The notes: generated by a model from the letters alone, not told the origin. 64,000 nt of DNA from Spiroplasma sabaudiense Ar-1343 (GCF_000565215.1 NZ_CP006934.1:1011954-1075953), one strand, 5' to 3'. Shown: positions 1 to 10,268, numbered from the stretch's first letter. Numbers and translations: made by a program.

Positions 1-1
1 A

Positions 2-616
2 AATGATAAAAGAGTCATTAGTGTTATAGGGATGGATGTTGGGGATTTCTATCTGAATTACCAAAACTCATTAAATGAAACCATATCATTTAAAATGCCC
101 AACAATTATGTATTTTGTAGACAAAAAACTAGTTTCGATACTACAAAAGAACTTTTTAAAGATTTTGTTAAGGTAACAATGGAGTTTAATAAATTTTTTT
201 ATAATTTAGATAGCAATGATGAAGATTTCACATGAAGGCTAAACCTGCCTCCAAACTTACCATTGGAAAGTCTTACATTTAATAAAAAATATGATATCAG
301 AACTTATTTTGATGAATTAATTTTTAGTGAGATGGATATCTTTAAAAAAAATAATCCAGAAAGCAAAATTGAAGAATACTTAAACGGATATTATCTTTTT
401 GGAACAAGTTTTGAAGTTGACGAGCAGGGATACATTAGGTTTTACGATGGCGAAAAAAATTATGATCTTAATTCTTTGACTTTTTATTGAAGAAATACAA
501 ATTCACCTTCAACAACAAAGGGTAGTAATTGGTCAGCTAAATCGTATTTTGGCTATGCCAATTGTAAAGGTGTTGGTGGTAAGGGGCCCACAAAATGACA
601 ATTCATTTTAAAATAA
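2..616 (+). CDS. MOLPALP-like paralogous lipoprotein, C-terminal part (5' end outside window)
   Basis: About 204 residues of the C-terminal half of a surface lipoprotein; the start lies left of the window. The frame is open from base 2, crosses in-frame TGA (Trp) codons at 233, 488 and 596, and ends at TAA 614-616. It is closely similar to the last third of the lipoprotein at 1499-3277: both carry 'NDKRVI', 'FKMPNNYVFCRQK', 'KKYDIRTYFDELIF' and the ending 'GPTKWQF'. The two genes are therefore a tandem duplication. Function is unknown. By analogy with the complete paralogues it would be anchored to the outer face of the membrane by an N-terminal lipid. Confidence 0.85.
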
Positions 617-651
617 TCTTTAGTTAAATTGGTTATTTAGTATAAAAAAAT

Positions 652-691
652 AAAACGATAATTGATTTATAAAACCAATTATCGTTTTTTT
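652..691 (+). terminator. Rho-independent terminator
   Basis: Stem ACGATAATTG / CAATTATCGT with an 11-nt loop, followed by a run of T. It lies 36 bases after the stop of the partial lipoprotein. An almost identical terminator follows the tandem copy at 3313-3352, so it was duplicated with the gene. Confidence 0.85.
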
Positions 692-739
692 ATGGAATTT
701 CGGATGATGGGTTTAAAAGTCTTTATTAAAAGACTAATA

Positions 740-1410
740 ATTTTTTTTAACTTTAGTTCAAAATTAATATCTTTATAGTGCAATAAGATTATTTGTAAAT
801 TTAGATAATTATTCTAAAAATACACTCCGATATTCTTCAGAATTTAGCAGTTCCCCAGAACCATAAATAGATCTTTCCAATATAACCAAATAATATTATT
901 CCCCTATTGCAATACAAAAGACACAACAATTTCGGTTGAGCAAACAATTATTTTCTGTTACTTTGTTAGGGATTCATAAAGACCCTTATAATCCCTTTTC
1001 TGAATAATTTTTTTTAAACTATTATTGTTGTTATGAAACATTTCTTTTGCTTTTTTAAAGCTTACAACATTTTTTAACATAATCATGTTAAACCACAATC
1101 CATCTTAGCTTATTTTAAAGTAGTTAAAACTTTTTTCATCGTCGTTTACATTTGTTAAATCTTGAAAAATTTTGGTACAACGAGCAACTAGTATTTAGCT
1201 TATTGTCTTCACATCGACCGTTAAGCTGTCATAAATTTTTTTAAATTTAATCATTAATTGAGACTTTTGGAATACAACCTTTTTTTAAAATGTCATTAAT
1301 TTCTAGAGCTTGCTAAACCTCAATATTTTTGCACATGTATATAAATCAGATTTTGCACGATTATTGGTTATAAAAAAATGCTCTGACTTTTCATTGCTAT
1401 TCATCTCTAT
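740..1410 (-). pseudogene. Decayed BadF/BadG-type kinase remnant plus degenerate sequence
   Basis: Fills the gap of about 800 bases between the two tandem lipoproteins. On the minus strand, bases about 780-870 read 'IYGSGELLNSEEYRSVFLE', stop, then 'LSKFTNNLIAL'. This matches the C-terminus of the kinase at 3471-4289 ('YVSGGLLSSKEYRSVFLEQ', 'KFTNNLIVL') with an internal stop codon. Farther right, short protein-like stretches appear in shifting frames with stops, for example 'VVSFKKAKEMFHNNNNSLKK' near 1020-1090, but nothing I can assign. Interpretation: the lipoprotein plus its convergent kinase were duplicated and the second kinase decayed. The kinase match is directly visible; the identity of 870-1410 is not. 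Confidence 0.6.
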
Positions 1411-1469
1411 TTTTTTAATTTATTGTTATATTTAGATTTTTTTGTTTTTTTTTAGTTATTAGTTTAAAA

Positions 1470-1490
1470 TATAATTAATATCAGAGAGGA
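1470..1490 (+). promoter_or_regulatory. -10 box and ribosome binding site of lipoprotein gene
   Basis: TATAAT at 1470-1475 and a Shine-Dalgarno run AGAGAGGA at 1483-1490, nine bases before the ATG at 1499. I see no convincing -35. This leader differs from the shared leader of the other lipoproteins in the window. Confidence 0.5.
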
Positions 1491-1498
1491 TAAAATTT

Positions 1499-3277
1499 AT
1501 GAAAAAATTACTATCAATTTTAGCGGTTACTACGATGGTTGTGTCAGCCCCATTAAGTGCGGTTGCTTGTGGACGCAATAAAGATAGAGTAGTCGATGAT
1601 TATGACTATGATTTAATATTGAATGAGCTAATAAGCGCAGTTAGAGAAATTGTTTTTTCCAATATTAATAGCGATTTGGCCAATTACTATTTTATTGATG
1701 AAGAGCGTGAACCAGATTTAGGACTAGATTTTTTAACTTTTAAAAACTTGGAAAAAATTATAAAAGATGCCAATCTAGAAAACGAAAAGGAAGGCATTGA
1801 CATTAAAGTTGGAAGCCAGGAATTTAACTCAATAACTGACGAAATTAAAAATTGGATTAACTGGGTAAAAATTCAGAATGAGGTTCAGACTTTGATAAAT
1901 AGTAATATCAACTATAGACAAGTCCTCTATGATGGTGAAAGCCCTATACAGAGTTTTTACTCAATTGAAGAAATAAATTTAAAAATGTTGGACAAAGATT
2001 TATTAAGATTATCTTTTGCAATAGACTTGCCAATCTCATTTAAAGATAAAAACGGAAATAAAGACTTTGAGCATTTTGGAAGTAATTATGAGATTAACTT
2101 TATTGGTATACCAGATTTTGCAGATGAACTAAATAACATCGCAGAACAAGTTCGCAAACAATTGATTACCGAAGAAGTTGCAAACAAATTTGAATACATT
2201 AGTGATTCAGCAGACTTTATTAAAGTTGAAAAAGGATCTGAAAAAGATTCGAATTTTAGTGAAGTTTTTGAGCAAATAACCTCAGAAATTAAATTAGAAA
2301 ATAAAAGTTTGACAATTGATAATTCCAAAATTAATATATCCTCAAAAATTCAGGGAGCTAGCGGAACTGGTTCGTCAGGTTGATCTCAGATAGATTGAGA
2401 CAAAAACAGTGATTATAGGGTTGGAAACTTAAAAGACTATTTTATAAGAGATAAAATTTCTTCTGATGAACTATCTGAATTAATGACTAAAAACAATTCT
2501 TCTTACATAAAAATTTATGAGCCTGATGGATTTAAGGATGATGGCGTGTCTTCTAATGCAGTAAGTGTTTATGGACTTGTTTATGACTTGAGATCGAAAA
2601 CAACTTTTATAAATAAAGTGGAAGCAATCGGAACTAAATTTAAAATTGATCCCGAAAATGAAAATGATAAAAGAGTTATTGGTGTTATAGGGATGGATGT
2701 CGGGGATCTCTATGTGAATTACCAAAACCCATTAAATGAGATTATATCATTTAAAATGCCCAACAATTATGTATTTTGTAGACAAAAAACCAGTTTCAAT
2801 ACTACAAAAGAACTTTACAAAGATTTTGTTAAAACAACAATGGAGTTTAATAAATTTTTTTATAATTTGGATAGTAACGATGAAGATTTTGTATGAAGGT
2901 TAAATTTACCTCCGAACTTACCAATGGAAAGTCTTAAATTTAATAAAAAATATGATATAAGAACTTATTTTGATGAATTAATTTTTAGTGAGATAGATAA
3001 CTTCAAAACAAATAATCCAGAAAGCAAAATCGAAGAATACGTAAGCGGATATTATCTTTATGGAATAAATTTTGAAGTTGACGAACAGGGATACATTAGG
3101 TTTTATGACGAAACAAAAAATCTTTATGTTAATAGTTTGAGTTTTTATTGAAAAAATAAAAACTCATCTTTAGCAACAAAAGGTGATGTTTTTTCAGCTA
3201 AATCGTATTTCGGTTATGCTGATTGCGAGGGCATTAAAGGCGAAGGGCCCACAAAATGACAATTTATTTTAAAATAA
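1499..3277 (+). CDS. MOLPALP-like paralogous lipoprotein
   Basis: 592 residues. It starts MKKLLSILAVTT and has a signal peptide ending in the lipobox SAVA|C with Cys24, so the mature protein is expected to be diacylated and held on the outer membrane face. In-frame TGA codons (2381, 2396, 2894, 3149, 3257) are read as Trp. The body is charged and mostly predicted soluble with no further membrane helix. Landmarks are 'NINYRQVLYDGESP' near residue 140 and 'FKMPNNYVFCRQK' near 420. It belongs to the same family as the lipoproteins at 11008, 13800, 16492, 40371, 48771 and 54651 but is the most divergent at its N-terminus. Its near twin starts left of the window. Function unknown. Confidence 0.9.
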
Positions 3278-3312
3278 TCTTTTATTAAATCGGTTATTTA
3301 ATATGAAAAAAT

Positions 3313-3352
3313 AAAACGATAATTGATTTTACAATTCAATTATCGTTTTTTT
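3313..3352 (+). terminator. Rho-independent terminator
   Basis: Stem ACGATAATTG / CAATTATCGT followed by a T tract, 36 bases after the lipoprotein stop. It sits between convergent genes (lipoprotein on plus, kinase on minus). Confidence 0.85.
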
Positions 3353-3470
3353 ATTTATCAATTTAAAAATTATTACTTGTTTTAGAAAATAGATGATGAT
3401 GGGTTTTGCCTAAAAATATTTTTCGTGAAACTAATAAATTTTATTTTAAATTAGTACAAAATAAATATTT

Positions 3471-4289
3471 TTATAGAACAATAAGATTATTTGTAAATTT
3501 ATAAAATTGTTCTAGAAATACACTACGGTATTCTTTAGAACTCAGCAGTCCCCCAGAAACATAAAGAGTTAAATTAGTGTTAAAATTAGAATTTTTAAGA
3601 TCTGTCACTAATTTTTTTATTATCTCTTCTGAAACTATTTTCTTTTCTAAAATCATGTTTGGAATAATCGTTAAAATATTTACAGTAAATTCTGAAATTT
3701 TTTGCTTAAAATTATCCTGGTCGAGGTACATTTTTTTGATTTCTTCAAAATCTTTTATTTTAAAATATTCACATGTCGATTTTATAAAATTGCTGTCTGG
3801 CTTTTTATTTTCAAAATCATTTATTCCGTGACGAATTCAAGTTTTACCAAAATCAAATGCAGAACCATAATCTCCAAATAGATGTCCTCATCCCCCAATA
3901 ATTCTTGAAGATTTTAAAGTTTTTTCTAGATTGACACTTCCAGTACCCAAACTCATGAAGTTGAATTCTTTTTCGCTTACAAGGAGTTCAGCTTGCAACT
4001 CAATATCTGTCAAAAATTCAATATCTAAAAAATCTTGAACGAAAAAGCTTTTGATCTTTTCTTTATCATACATTCTAATTCCCGGGATTCCAAACTTAAT
4101 TGGAAAAGCACGAAAATCAAAAATTAATTTTTTAATCTCATTTAAATTTCTTAATGATTCAGTTTCAAAGGCAACCAAGTTTAGTCTTGGACCAACTAAC
4201 TTATCTAAAATTTTTTTGTTTTCATCGCATAAATAAATCTTAGTGCTTGTGGCCCCACCATCAACGTAAATATTTTTACAATCTGTCAT
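3471..4289 (-). CDS. BadF/BadG/BcrA-family sugar kinase (probable N-acetylhexosamine kinase)
   Basis: 272 residues, an ASKHA-fold kinase. The N-terminal phosphate-1 loop is 'YVDGGATSTKIYL' near residues 8-20, the second Gly-rich phosphate loop is 'MSLGTGSVN' near 115, and 'VSGGLLSS' near 242 fits the adenosine motif. One TGA is read as Trp (WGHLFGDYGSAFDFG). The family includes GlcNAc and MurNAc kinases (for example MurK). It is the last gene of a minus-strand PTS operon, 44 bases after the second MupG-like gene. Inference: it phosphorylates the free amino sugar released when the PTS-imported phospho-disaccharide is cleaved. A decayed C-terminal copy lies at about 780-870. Sugar specificity cannot be read from sequence. 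Confidence 0.8.
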
Positions 4290-4333
4290 TTAAGTTTTCC
4301 AATCTATTTTATTATCTGGAATTTAAATCTTGT

Positions 4334-5410
4334 TCACGGTTTAATGTAATCCAATAAGAACAGTTGGTCAGACAAGACCTTTGCAATTAAATTTTTACGA
4401 GAATCTTTTTCAACTTCATTAATAATTAGTTGCAATTCACCTTTATATAAACCAAAATCATTATTGCCAATCACAATATCGCCCTTTTTAAAATCTTGGG
4501 TTGCTTTTATAACCGGGAAATTTTCTGCTTTAAATTTTACTCGACTTTGCGTTGATCTAATAAACATTGGGTTAACATCACCGCGTCGAAAATGAATTTC
4601 GTGCTCTAGAATTTGTTTGTCAATTTTTGTAGCAGATTTTTCTAAATTGATTTTTATTTCTGGAATATAACGGTCCAATTTGCCCAATTCCTCAAGCTCT
4701 TGATTGGTAGCGTAGGCATTTGAAATAATAATATCATCTGTCATTTCGCTCGCTCAAAGAGCTGTAACCTGAGTTGTGATATCTTTACCTCGCAAAGATT
4801 CTAGAGTACAACAATTATCATCAATTTCTCAATTAGAAACTTTTTGATTATTTAAACTTGAGACGAAAGCTGTTGTTCGCAAACCCAAAGCTCTAAATTT
4901 TTTTGAGGTTTCAAAATAATAGTCATCTGTTAGTCCGCAATTTTTTTGAGGATAAAAGTTATGACTCCCCCGAACACGGTGATAAATTGGTTTATAAGAT
5001 AAAACATCGTTAACCAAAAAATCGTTGTTATCCATGTTTAATTCTATTGAAATATTATGGTCATTAAATGTTAATTTTGATAAATTAATAGCCTCGATTG
5101 GAGAATCAAAACGAATTACATCAACACCCAAATCCACAAAGAAATCTAAATCATTTTTAAAATCTATTTCTTTTAGTATTCTGGTGTTAACATCGATTGT
5201 TACTTTCATACTTTTACTACGAGCATAAGCGAAAACTTCTTGATATTTTTTTAAAATAGTTTTGGAGTTGTTATCATTTAAATCCAACTGTAATAAAGCA
5301 CTTCATAATATTGAAAAATTGTTTTTAACGGCTTTGTCAATATATTCTTTCATTGCTTGCATTTCCATTTTTTCAGGATAGACGGCAATTCCTAATCTTC
5401 TTTCAAACAT
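4334..5410 (-). CDS. MupG/DUF871-family 6-phospho-N-acetylmuramidase-like protein (copy 1)
   Basis: 358 residues. The TIM-barrel start is 'MFERRLGIAVYPEK', followed by 'VDVIRFDSPIE' and 'SHNFYPQKNCGLTDDYYFE', the pattern of the DUF871 family. The C-terminal cyclophilin-like part has 'HFRRGDVNPMFIRSTQSR' and 'FKKGDIVIGNNDFGLYKGELQ'. The founding enzyme, MupG of Staphylococcus, splits PTS-imported MurNAc6P-GlcNAc into MurNAc-6P and GlcNAc. The start at 5410 is supported by AGAGGT just upstream, which overlaps the stop of the small membrane protein. A second, diverged copy is at 8219-9322 in the same operon. Exact substrate is inferred; GlcNAc- or glucose-based disaccharides are alternatives. 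Confidence 0.8.
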
Positions 5411-5418
5411 TTTAACCT

Positions 5419-5727
5419 CTAGTCTATTGTTATTGGAGTCTTTGAACTACCATGACGTTTTCTTTGAGATCTATTAGAAACCAGGTTTAAGAATACTCCA
5501 ATATACATTGCAAACAACACGGCAGTGATAGTTTTGGTGTAAACATTATCTTCTCATAGCATAAACAAAGCTACCGCTATTAAGAAAACTGTGATCATCC
5601 CAATAGTACCAAATAATATTATCCCGATTTTACTTCTTGTAATAAATTTGTTTGCTAAAAAATAACTTGTTATAAATACTACCATTCCGATTGCCAAAGC
5701 AATTGTAAATTGAATTCCTTCAAGCAT
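5419..5727 (-). CDS. Small polytopic membrane protein of the PTS operon
   Basis: 102 residues, start MLEGIQFTIALAIG, with three hydrophobic segments (about 5-23, 33-55, 62-80) and a basic tail (NRSQRKRHGSSK). One TGA reads as Trp (MLWEDN). The start codon overlaps the stop of the EIIC gene by one base (TAATG), so the two are translationally coupled, and its own stop overlaps the Shine-Dalgarno of the downstream MupG-like gene. I do not recognise a family. Position suggests an accessory to the permease. Short length and lack of a named domain leave the role open. Confidence 0.75.
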
Positions 5728-7778
5728 TATTTCATCTCACTTGCTTCTAATTTTTTATTATTAAAGTCATTTGTTAAATCTGTACGATTAGTTCAATACT
5801 CTAATTTTTGTTTTGTGAATTCTAATTTTAAATCTAAAAATTCTGGTGATTTTTTTTCTAGTTTTTTAAATTTTAATGTGAAAGCTTTTTGATTTTCCAA
5901 TCAAGCTTTTTTCAAATTGGTTTTAGCAATTTTAAATTCATCTTTTAAAATTGCATAATCTTTTTTAAATTTATATTTATGAGATTTTAAATTATTTTTA
6001 TTTATTAATTCTGACTCAGCCATAATAAATTTATTTTTTTGAGCCTGTAGTTTCATAATATCTTTTTGATATTGTTGATCTTTAACAGCTGCTCAAATTT
6101 CTTCATTCTTACGATAGCCAGCCAATGCTTTACATTCTTCTAATTCTAAATTTCTTAAAGCAATTTTTTCATCAATCAAAATTTCTTTATTTATCAGTTT
6201 GTTTTCTTTATTTTTTAGTTTTTCAGAAGTTGTGGTTGGTAACATTTTGCTTAGGTACTCAGCTTTTAGGGCAGCACGTTTATTTGCAAAAACTAATTTT
6301 GTTTCATCAATTTTAATTTTTTCAGCTGAAACATATTTGTTTGGTCATTTCATTTTTAATCTTAAGAATCCCAAGAAAGAATAGTGTTCGTCTTTATTGT
6401 AAACTTTTCCTTCTAAGAACAATTCTTGTTTTAATAAACTTTTATCGTATGCCATCATGAATGGAGCATAACAAACTGTGGAAATTCCAATTGTTGCCAA
6501 TGGAATAAAGACGGCTTTTCAGTCAACCCCAGCTGATAGAATGGCCCCAATTGGACCTGGTAAAGTCCAAGGTGCAGTGGCAACAAAGCGAACGTTTAAT
6601 ACTTGCATTAATAAAGCTCCAACCAAAATACAAATTTGAGGAGTTAATATAAAGGGAATAAACAAGAAAGCATTTAACATAATTGGGAAACCAAAAATTA
6701 CTGGTTCATTAATGTTAAAAATTCCTGGGACGATACTTACTTTACTAATTGATTTTATTTGTTTTGATTTTGCAAGAAGCAGCGCTGAAATTAGTAGTCC
6801 TAAAGTCGCCCCACTTCCTCCAACTCAAACCCCTCATTGTAAAAATTCTTCAGGGTATAGGTAAGGAATATCAAGTCCGGCATTAAAAGCATCGTTATTT
6901 TCAGTAATTGCTGTTGTTCAAAATGGTCTTAAAAATGACCCCACAACGCTGGCCCCTGAAATCCCAAGCATTCAAAATACAGTAATTAGTAATCCAGTTA
7001 GCATTACCCCAGGTAGAGTTCCAGTTAGTGCTCCTTGAATTGGATTTAAAATTTTCCCTAAGTCATTTATAAAGTCAAATCCTAATCAAAAACGAGTTAA
7101 TCCTACAACTGTAGCTCAGATTAAGATGGGAATTAAAATAATAAATGAGTTAGAAACTGATTTAGGAACAACACTTGGCATTCTAATTGTAATGTTATAC
7201 TTCTTACATAATCTGTAAAATTCGTACATTGCAATACCTGAGATGATGGCAACAAATAGTCCTTTTGAACCAATGTTGGCCATATTCATCGCTCAAACCC
7301 CACCAGCTAATCCACCAGCGTCGTTTAAACCAACATAGAGCATATCAGCTCCAACTCACATTGCAAAGGCTGTAAAAGTTAAAACCCCTCCTGTGGTTGG
7401 ATCCATTTTATAAGATTTGGCAAGTTCAGATCCAATAGCAAATGCTGTTACAAATGACATTAATCCCATTGTCATTCGGTTAATTTGTTGAAAAGTTGTT
7501 ACAAGTTTGGGGGGCAACAGTGAACTTAATAAGTCTGTGCTCCCACTTCCAATTGGAAAGTTTAAGATAATAAGGAACAAAGCTCCGATTATAATTAATG
7601 GAATGTTAGCAACCACGGCATTTCGCAAAGCCAACATATGACGTTGGTTTGCAAATTTTGTTAGTCCTGGCATTACATTATTATTAACTCATGATTGAGA
7701 TAATTCTTTTTTCTTATCTTTTATCTGAGTTTCTAAACCGAAGAGCTCTTGTTCTTTATCGTTTTTTTCGATATTCAT
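5727..7778 (-). CDS. PTS Lac-family EIIC permease with long C-terminal coiled-coil tail
   Basis: 683 residues. About 35 hydrophilic residues lead into a Lac-family (cellobiose/lactose type) EIIC. 'FANQRHMLALRNAVVANIPL' opens the membrane domain and 'INEPVIFG'-type sequence (NEPVIFGFPIMLNAFLF) lies near residue 355, the substrate-site signature of the family. The membrane part ends near residue 445. The last 235 or so residues are extremely Lys/Glu-rich (SEKLKNKENKLINKEIL, LKFKKLEKKSPEFLDLKLEF) and look like a long cytosolic coiled coil, absent from ordinary EIIC proteins of about 430-450 residues. The gene lies 18 bases after EIIB and overlaps the next gene by one base. Several TGA codons read as Trp. 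Confidence 0.85.
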
Positions 7779-7796
7779 ATAAGTCTTCTTTCTAGA

Positions 7797-8108
7797 TTAT
7801 TTTGCAAGTTCTAATTTTATTTCTTCATATAATTGTTTAGCTTGTGTGGCAACATAGAGTTTTGGATCAATTTGCATACACTTTATATTTTTACTATCAC
7901 AGATTTTTTTGATTTCGTTAAAACGAAAACGAATTTGTGGTGATACCAAAACAATTTCATAATCAGCAAAGGTATCATTTGAAAAACCTCCCGCTGAAAT
8001 ACCCAAGGCATCTCATTTAATGCCATCAGGAATCGTAATGTTATCGAGAGCTTGAGCCATCATAGTGGTTGAAAAACCTCCCGAACAGGTCAATAAGCCT
8101 TTTTTCAT
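7797..8108 (-). CDS. PTS Lac-family EIIB component
   Basis: 103 residues, starting MKKGLLTCSGGFSTTMMAQA. Cys8 in the CSGGFST loop is the phosphorylated residue expected in cellobiose/lactose-type EIIB domains. The rest follows the family fold (VLVSPQIRFRFNEIKKIC, then a C-terminal helix ending KLELAK). Start chosen at 8108 with AAGAAAGG upstream. It passes phosphate from EIIA (9406-9717) to the sugar bound by the EIIC encoded next door. Confidence 0.88.
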
Positions 8109-8218
8109 AACTTTTTTTCCTTTCTTAATAGAATTAATTCTATTATTTAAATTATCTTTGAAATTTTTTATTTAGCAATGATTTCAAGAGTTTCAGAAAG
8201 TAGTTTCAAAAACAAAAA

Positions 8219-9322
8219 CTAAGTTCTGAAAAAAAATCTTTGTCAGCTTTTTAAGATGTTTAAAATTTCAAGATCTTCTTCTTTAACATAGCCTAGATAA
8301 TTTTTTTCTTTGGTGTTTAAAATCTTTTGATTAACAATTTGTAGCTCGAATTTGTAAAGACCGGCTAAATCATTACCAATTAAGATATCCCCTGGTTCAA
8401 AATATTTTTTTTCATAAATTCTGGCAGGGTTACTTTGATTTTTAAATTCCACTCGGGTCGCTGTGGAGCGAATAAAGTGTTCGTTTACATCTCCGCGATT
8501 TTGATGAAGACGATTTAAGACTATCTCTTTTTCTAAAGAGTTTATATCTGTTTCTAAATCAACATCTAGTTCTAAAATATCGCGATTTAATTTTCCCAGA
8601 CTCTCAATTTCAACTTTTGTTGCTGGACAATTGGCAATAATCAAATCATCGACAATTTTAGTAGTTCACATATATTTTGCTTGACTTACAATGTTCATTT
8701 CACGACAAACCTCAAGTGTTGGGGTGCCGCTTTGATGAGGTCAAGAACAAAATGCTTTTGGATTGTTAGATGATAGATAGGCAGTGGTTTTGATATTGTT
8801 TTTCAAGAAAGGTTCGCTGGTTTTGTAAAAGTATTCTAAACTTAAGCCTGTGTGATTTTGAGGATAAAAGTTATGACATCCAACTAAATTGTTTTTGTTG
8901 GGATCATATGACAATATATCCTGTAAAGCAAAGTTGTCATTGCTCATTTGCAGTTCAATTTTGATATTGGCTTGATTGTAAGATAAATCAGCGGTAGTTT
9001 TAGAATCAATTGGCAAGTCAAAACGAACAATATCAACACCGTGATTTTGAAATCAGCTTAGATCTTTTAAATCCAGCCCCAATAGCTTTAAAACGCGTTC
9101 GTTAATATCAATTGTCACATTAAAACCAATCGCTTTGGCGATAGCTATTGCCTTTAAGCATAATGGTAGTAAGGTTTCTTGATTTTGTTCTAATAAGTTG
9201 ATTGGTAAAAAGGTTAAATAGGCTCTTGTAAAGTTATTAGCTCATGCTAAATTTAAATAACTTTTTATCTCTGCGCTACTCATTTTATCTGGGTATATTG
9301 CAACTCCAAGTTCTCTTGTCAT
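8219..9322 (-). CDS. MupG/DUF871-family 6-phospho-N-acetylmuramidase-like protein (copy 2)
   Basis: 367 residues, start MTRELGVAIYPDKM. It has the same two-part architecture as copy 1: a TIM barrel with 'VDIVRFDLPID' and 'CHNFYPQNHTGLSLEYFY', then a C-terminal domain with 'HQNRGDVNEHFIRSTATR' and 'FEPGDILIGNDLAGLYKFELQ'. The TGA at 8243-8245 is Trp and the frame runs on to TAG at 8219, adding WQRFFFRT. Encoded between EIIA and EIIB. Two diverged copies in one operon may act on different linkages or anomers of the imported sugars; that is inference. Confidence 0.8.
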
Positions 9323-9405
9323 AATTGACCCCCTTTTTAAAAAAATTTAAAACGTTTAAAAGTTCTAAAATACTGGCTATTGATATTGGTGTGGTTGATC
9401 AAGTT

Positions 9406-9717
9406 TTATTTATTTTTGTGTAAATATATGATTTCAACTGCCATTTCAACAGCTAATTGTGCTGTTATCATTTGGTCTTCTGAATGCATATATAATGGAG
9501 AAAAGTTTATTGGATTTCCCTTTGCTTCTTCAGCAATTACTTCCATATGGATTTGACCAGCAGTGGCCAAGCTTTCTTGAGCCTCTTTAATAAGTTGATC
9601 TGCTTCGCTTCATTTTTTTTCTTTTGCTGCTTGAATCGCCATCATTGCACTTGATTTAGCCATTCCAGAGTTAGAAATTAACCCCATAGAAATTTCTTCT
9701 AGTTTTTCTTTATTCAT
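9406..9717 (-). CDS. PTS Lac-family EIIA component
   Basis: 103 residues, an all-helical protein of the lactose/cellobiose EIIA type (ISNSGMAKSSAMMAIQAAKE, then YMHSEDQMITAQLAVEMAVE). His78 in MHSEDQ is the expected phosphorylation site; many relatives read HAQDH here. First gene of the minus-strand operon 9717-3471. A strong Shine-Dalgarno (GGAGGAAC) precedes the ATG, and a perfect 17-base inverted repeat lies just upstream. Confidence 0.88.
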
Positions 9718-9732
9718 TTAATAGTTCCTCCG

Positions 9733-9749
9733 ATGTAATTTTATTACAT
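9733..9749. promoter_or_regulatory. Perfect inverted repeat, possible operator of the PTS operon
   Basis: ATGTAAT-TTT-ATTACAT, a perfect 7-base dyad with a 3-base spacer, ending 16 bases upstream of the EIIA start codon and abutting its ribosome binding site. Placement suits a repressor binding site or a translation-level hairpin. No regulator gene lies nearby. Confidence 0.45.
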
Positions 9750-9859
9750 TTAAAATTGAATAATTAGAATCTATCAATATTGTATCTAGTTGCGAAAAAT
9801 GAAATTAGAGCTTGGTTTGAAAATAAGATATCAAAAACTTGAATCTGCAAAGAAATTTC

Positions 9860-9905
9860 AAATAAAAAGCACGCCATTAACTAAATCATTAGTCAATGGC
9901 GTGCT
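9860..9905 (-). terminator. Rho-independent terminator of the RDD gene
   Basis: Stem AGCACGCCATT / AATGGCGTGCT with additional pairing of GACTAA in the loop, followed on the minus strand by TTTTTATTT. Located 37 bases after the stop of the RDD membrane protein. Confidence 0.85.
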
Positions 9906-9941
9906 CAAATATTTTTTATAAAATGTCTTGATTGATATAAA

Positions 9942-10268
9942 TTAAACAGTTTTTACAATATAGTTTTTTGCAAACATTTCTGCAAAAGTTCCTTTTTTCA
10001 TACAAATTCTAACAATATCAATAATTCAACCAATTCCAATTGTCACTGCATAAAACATTGGTGTCAAAATAAATAAGAATAGGAACAACATTAACATTTT
10101 TCCTTTTCCTGGGTCGTAATTTAATCCCATAACTCTCATTCCGATGTTGGGTTTTCCTTGACAAAATCAAATAATTCTAAAAATAAAATATATTCCTAGT
10201 GTTATAATTGTTAATCCCAAGTCAATTAACGAAGCCACGAAACGTCTTCAAAATCCTGCTGCTTTCAT
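9942..10268 (-). CDS. RDD-family membrane protein
   Basis: 108 residues. The N-terminal 'AGFWRRFVASLIDLGLTIITLG' is the RDD signature (conserved Arg and Asp around the first helix). Two or three hydrophobic segments follow (about 12-34, 58-87), and the tail is basic. TGA codons give Trp7, Trp34 and Trp81. A promoter fits upstream: -10 TATAAT at 10313-10318, 16-base spacer, -35 TTGTAA at 10335-10340 (minus strand), then AGAGGA before the ATG. RDD proteins are membrane proteins of mostly unknown role, some linked to ion antiport. Confidence 0.8.

Noticed and set aside
2086..2725. Open frames on the minus strand inside the lipoprotein gene
   Set aside because: They overlap a clearly coding plus-strand gene, have no ribosome site and resemble nothing. 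Same for the other antisense frames over mreB, ldh, mnmE and the lipoproteins.
1499..3277. Many internal TGA codons as evidence of pseudogenes
   Set aside because: TGA falls at Trp positions of well-conserved families (mreB, mnmE, ldh, yidC), so the organism uses code 4 and these are sense codons.
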